From JBDTSW01 sp051004675 (GTDB taxonomy: Bacteria; Actinomycetota; Thermoleophilia; Solirubrobacterales; 70-9): a stretch of DNA of 13,572 bases. A model generated the notes under the pieces. The model worked only from the letters and a program-made list of their open reading frames with translations. It did not search any database and was not told where the DNA came from. A program made the position numbers and the translations under genes. The stretch covers positions 1 through 13,572 of the forward strand of contig JBPCKC010000060.1 in assembly GCA_051004675.1 (NCBI GenBank), written 5' to 3'. This document shows positions 13,442 through 13,572 of this stretch, in pieces; the stretch's first letter is position 1; each line of letters starts with the position of its first letter.

Positions 13442-13572
13442 ATGAACAATTCCGTGATCCCCACGCACGCGGATGACGCACGGATGCCGTCGCTGGATCG
13501 CGCCCGGGCTCCTCGCCCGTACCTCCTGGTACGGGCCTCGTCCCCCGTCCACGCCCAGCTCGGCACCGTGCG
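13442..13572 (+). CDS. Start of an unidentified gene, cut by window end
   Basis: An ATG directly abuts the deacetylase stop (TAG, then ATG), and its frame stays open for all 43 codons to the window edge. It begins MNNSVIPTHADDARMPS and continues with SLDRARAPRPYLLVRASSPVH. A GGTGGGG stretch about 7 nt upstream could serve as ribosome binding site; Met15 is another possible start. The fragment is too short to place in a family. Zero spacing to the deacetylase suggests an operon partner. Confidence 0.45.
   Translation, partial: MNNSVIPTHADDARMPSLDRARAPRPYLLVRASSPVHAQLGTV

Noticed and set aside
12665..13552. Upstream - strand extension of glycosyltransferase copy B across the deacetylase gene
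   Set aside because: The extra 296 codons lie opposite a conserved NodB domain and show no glycosyltransferase or other domain. The GT2 fold starts right after the Met at 12664.

Overview
The window is high-GC bacterial chromosome (roughly 70% G+C by eye). Start codons are mixed ATG/GTG, genes are packed tightly with many 1-17 nt overlaps, and the order infC-rpmI-rplT-rRNA methyltransferase-pheS-pheT-argCJBD is an ancient actinobacterial synteny. Gene order and protein style point to a deep-branching actinobacterium, probably Thermoleophilia (Solirubrobacterales/Gaiellales type). That placement is inference. No mobile element, CRISPR array, tRNA or rRNA was seen.

Region 1 (1-1358, + strand) is the ribosome/initiation operon: the 3' part of infC (cut by the window edge), rpmI and rplT, closed by a good intrinsic terminator. 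IF3 carries an unusual acidic, internally repeated C-terminal tail. The short infC-rpmI spacer can form two hairpins, where L20 autoregulation would be expected.

Region 2 (1378-10000, + strand) is one long, almost gapless run: a SpoU/TrmH-type RNA methyltransferase, the two phenylalanyl-tRNA synthetase subunits, and then four arginine genes, argC, argJ, argB and argD. All junctions except pheS-pheT (55 nt) are stop/start overlaps, so translation is probably coupled throughout. ArgJ, ArgB, ArgC and ArgD together make N-acetylglutamate, phosphorylate it, reduce it, transaminate it and recycle the acetyl group to give ornithine. argF, argR, argG and argH do not follow.

Region 3 (9984-10753, + strand) holds two small proteins of the same unusual design: a short Pro/Gly/Gln-rich N-terminus, one membrane helix, and a tail that is about half threonine. 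The first overlaps argD by 17 nt. The second has a candidate leaderless promoter. I cannot assign either a function.

Region 4 (10815-13572) looks like a surface-glycan module: two tandem, related GT2 glycosyltransferases on the - strand, a divergent NodB-type polysaccharide deacetylase on the + strand only 24 bp away, and the start of another + strand frame running off the window.

Most of the window is conserved housekeeping. The parts most worth a second look are the Thr-rich membrane proteins next to the glycosyltransferase/deacetylase cluster, the IF3 tail and the rpmI leader.
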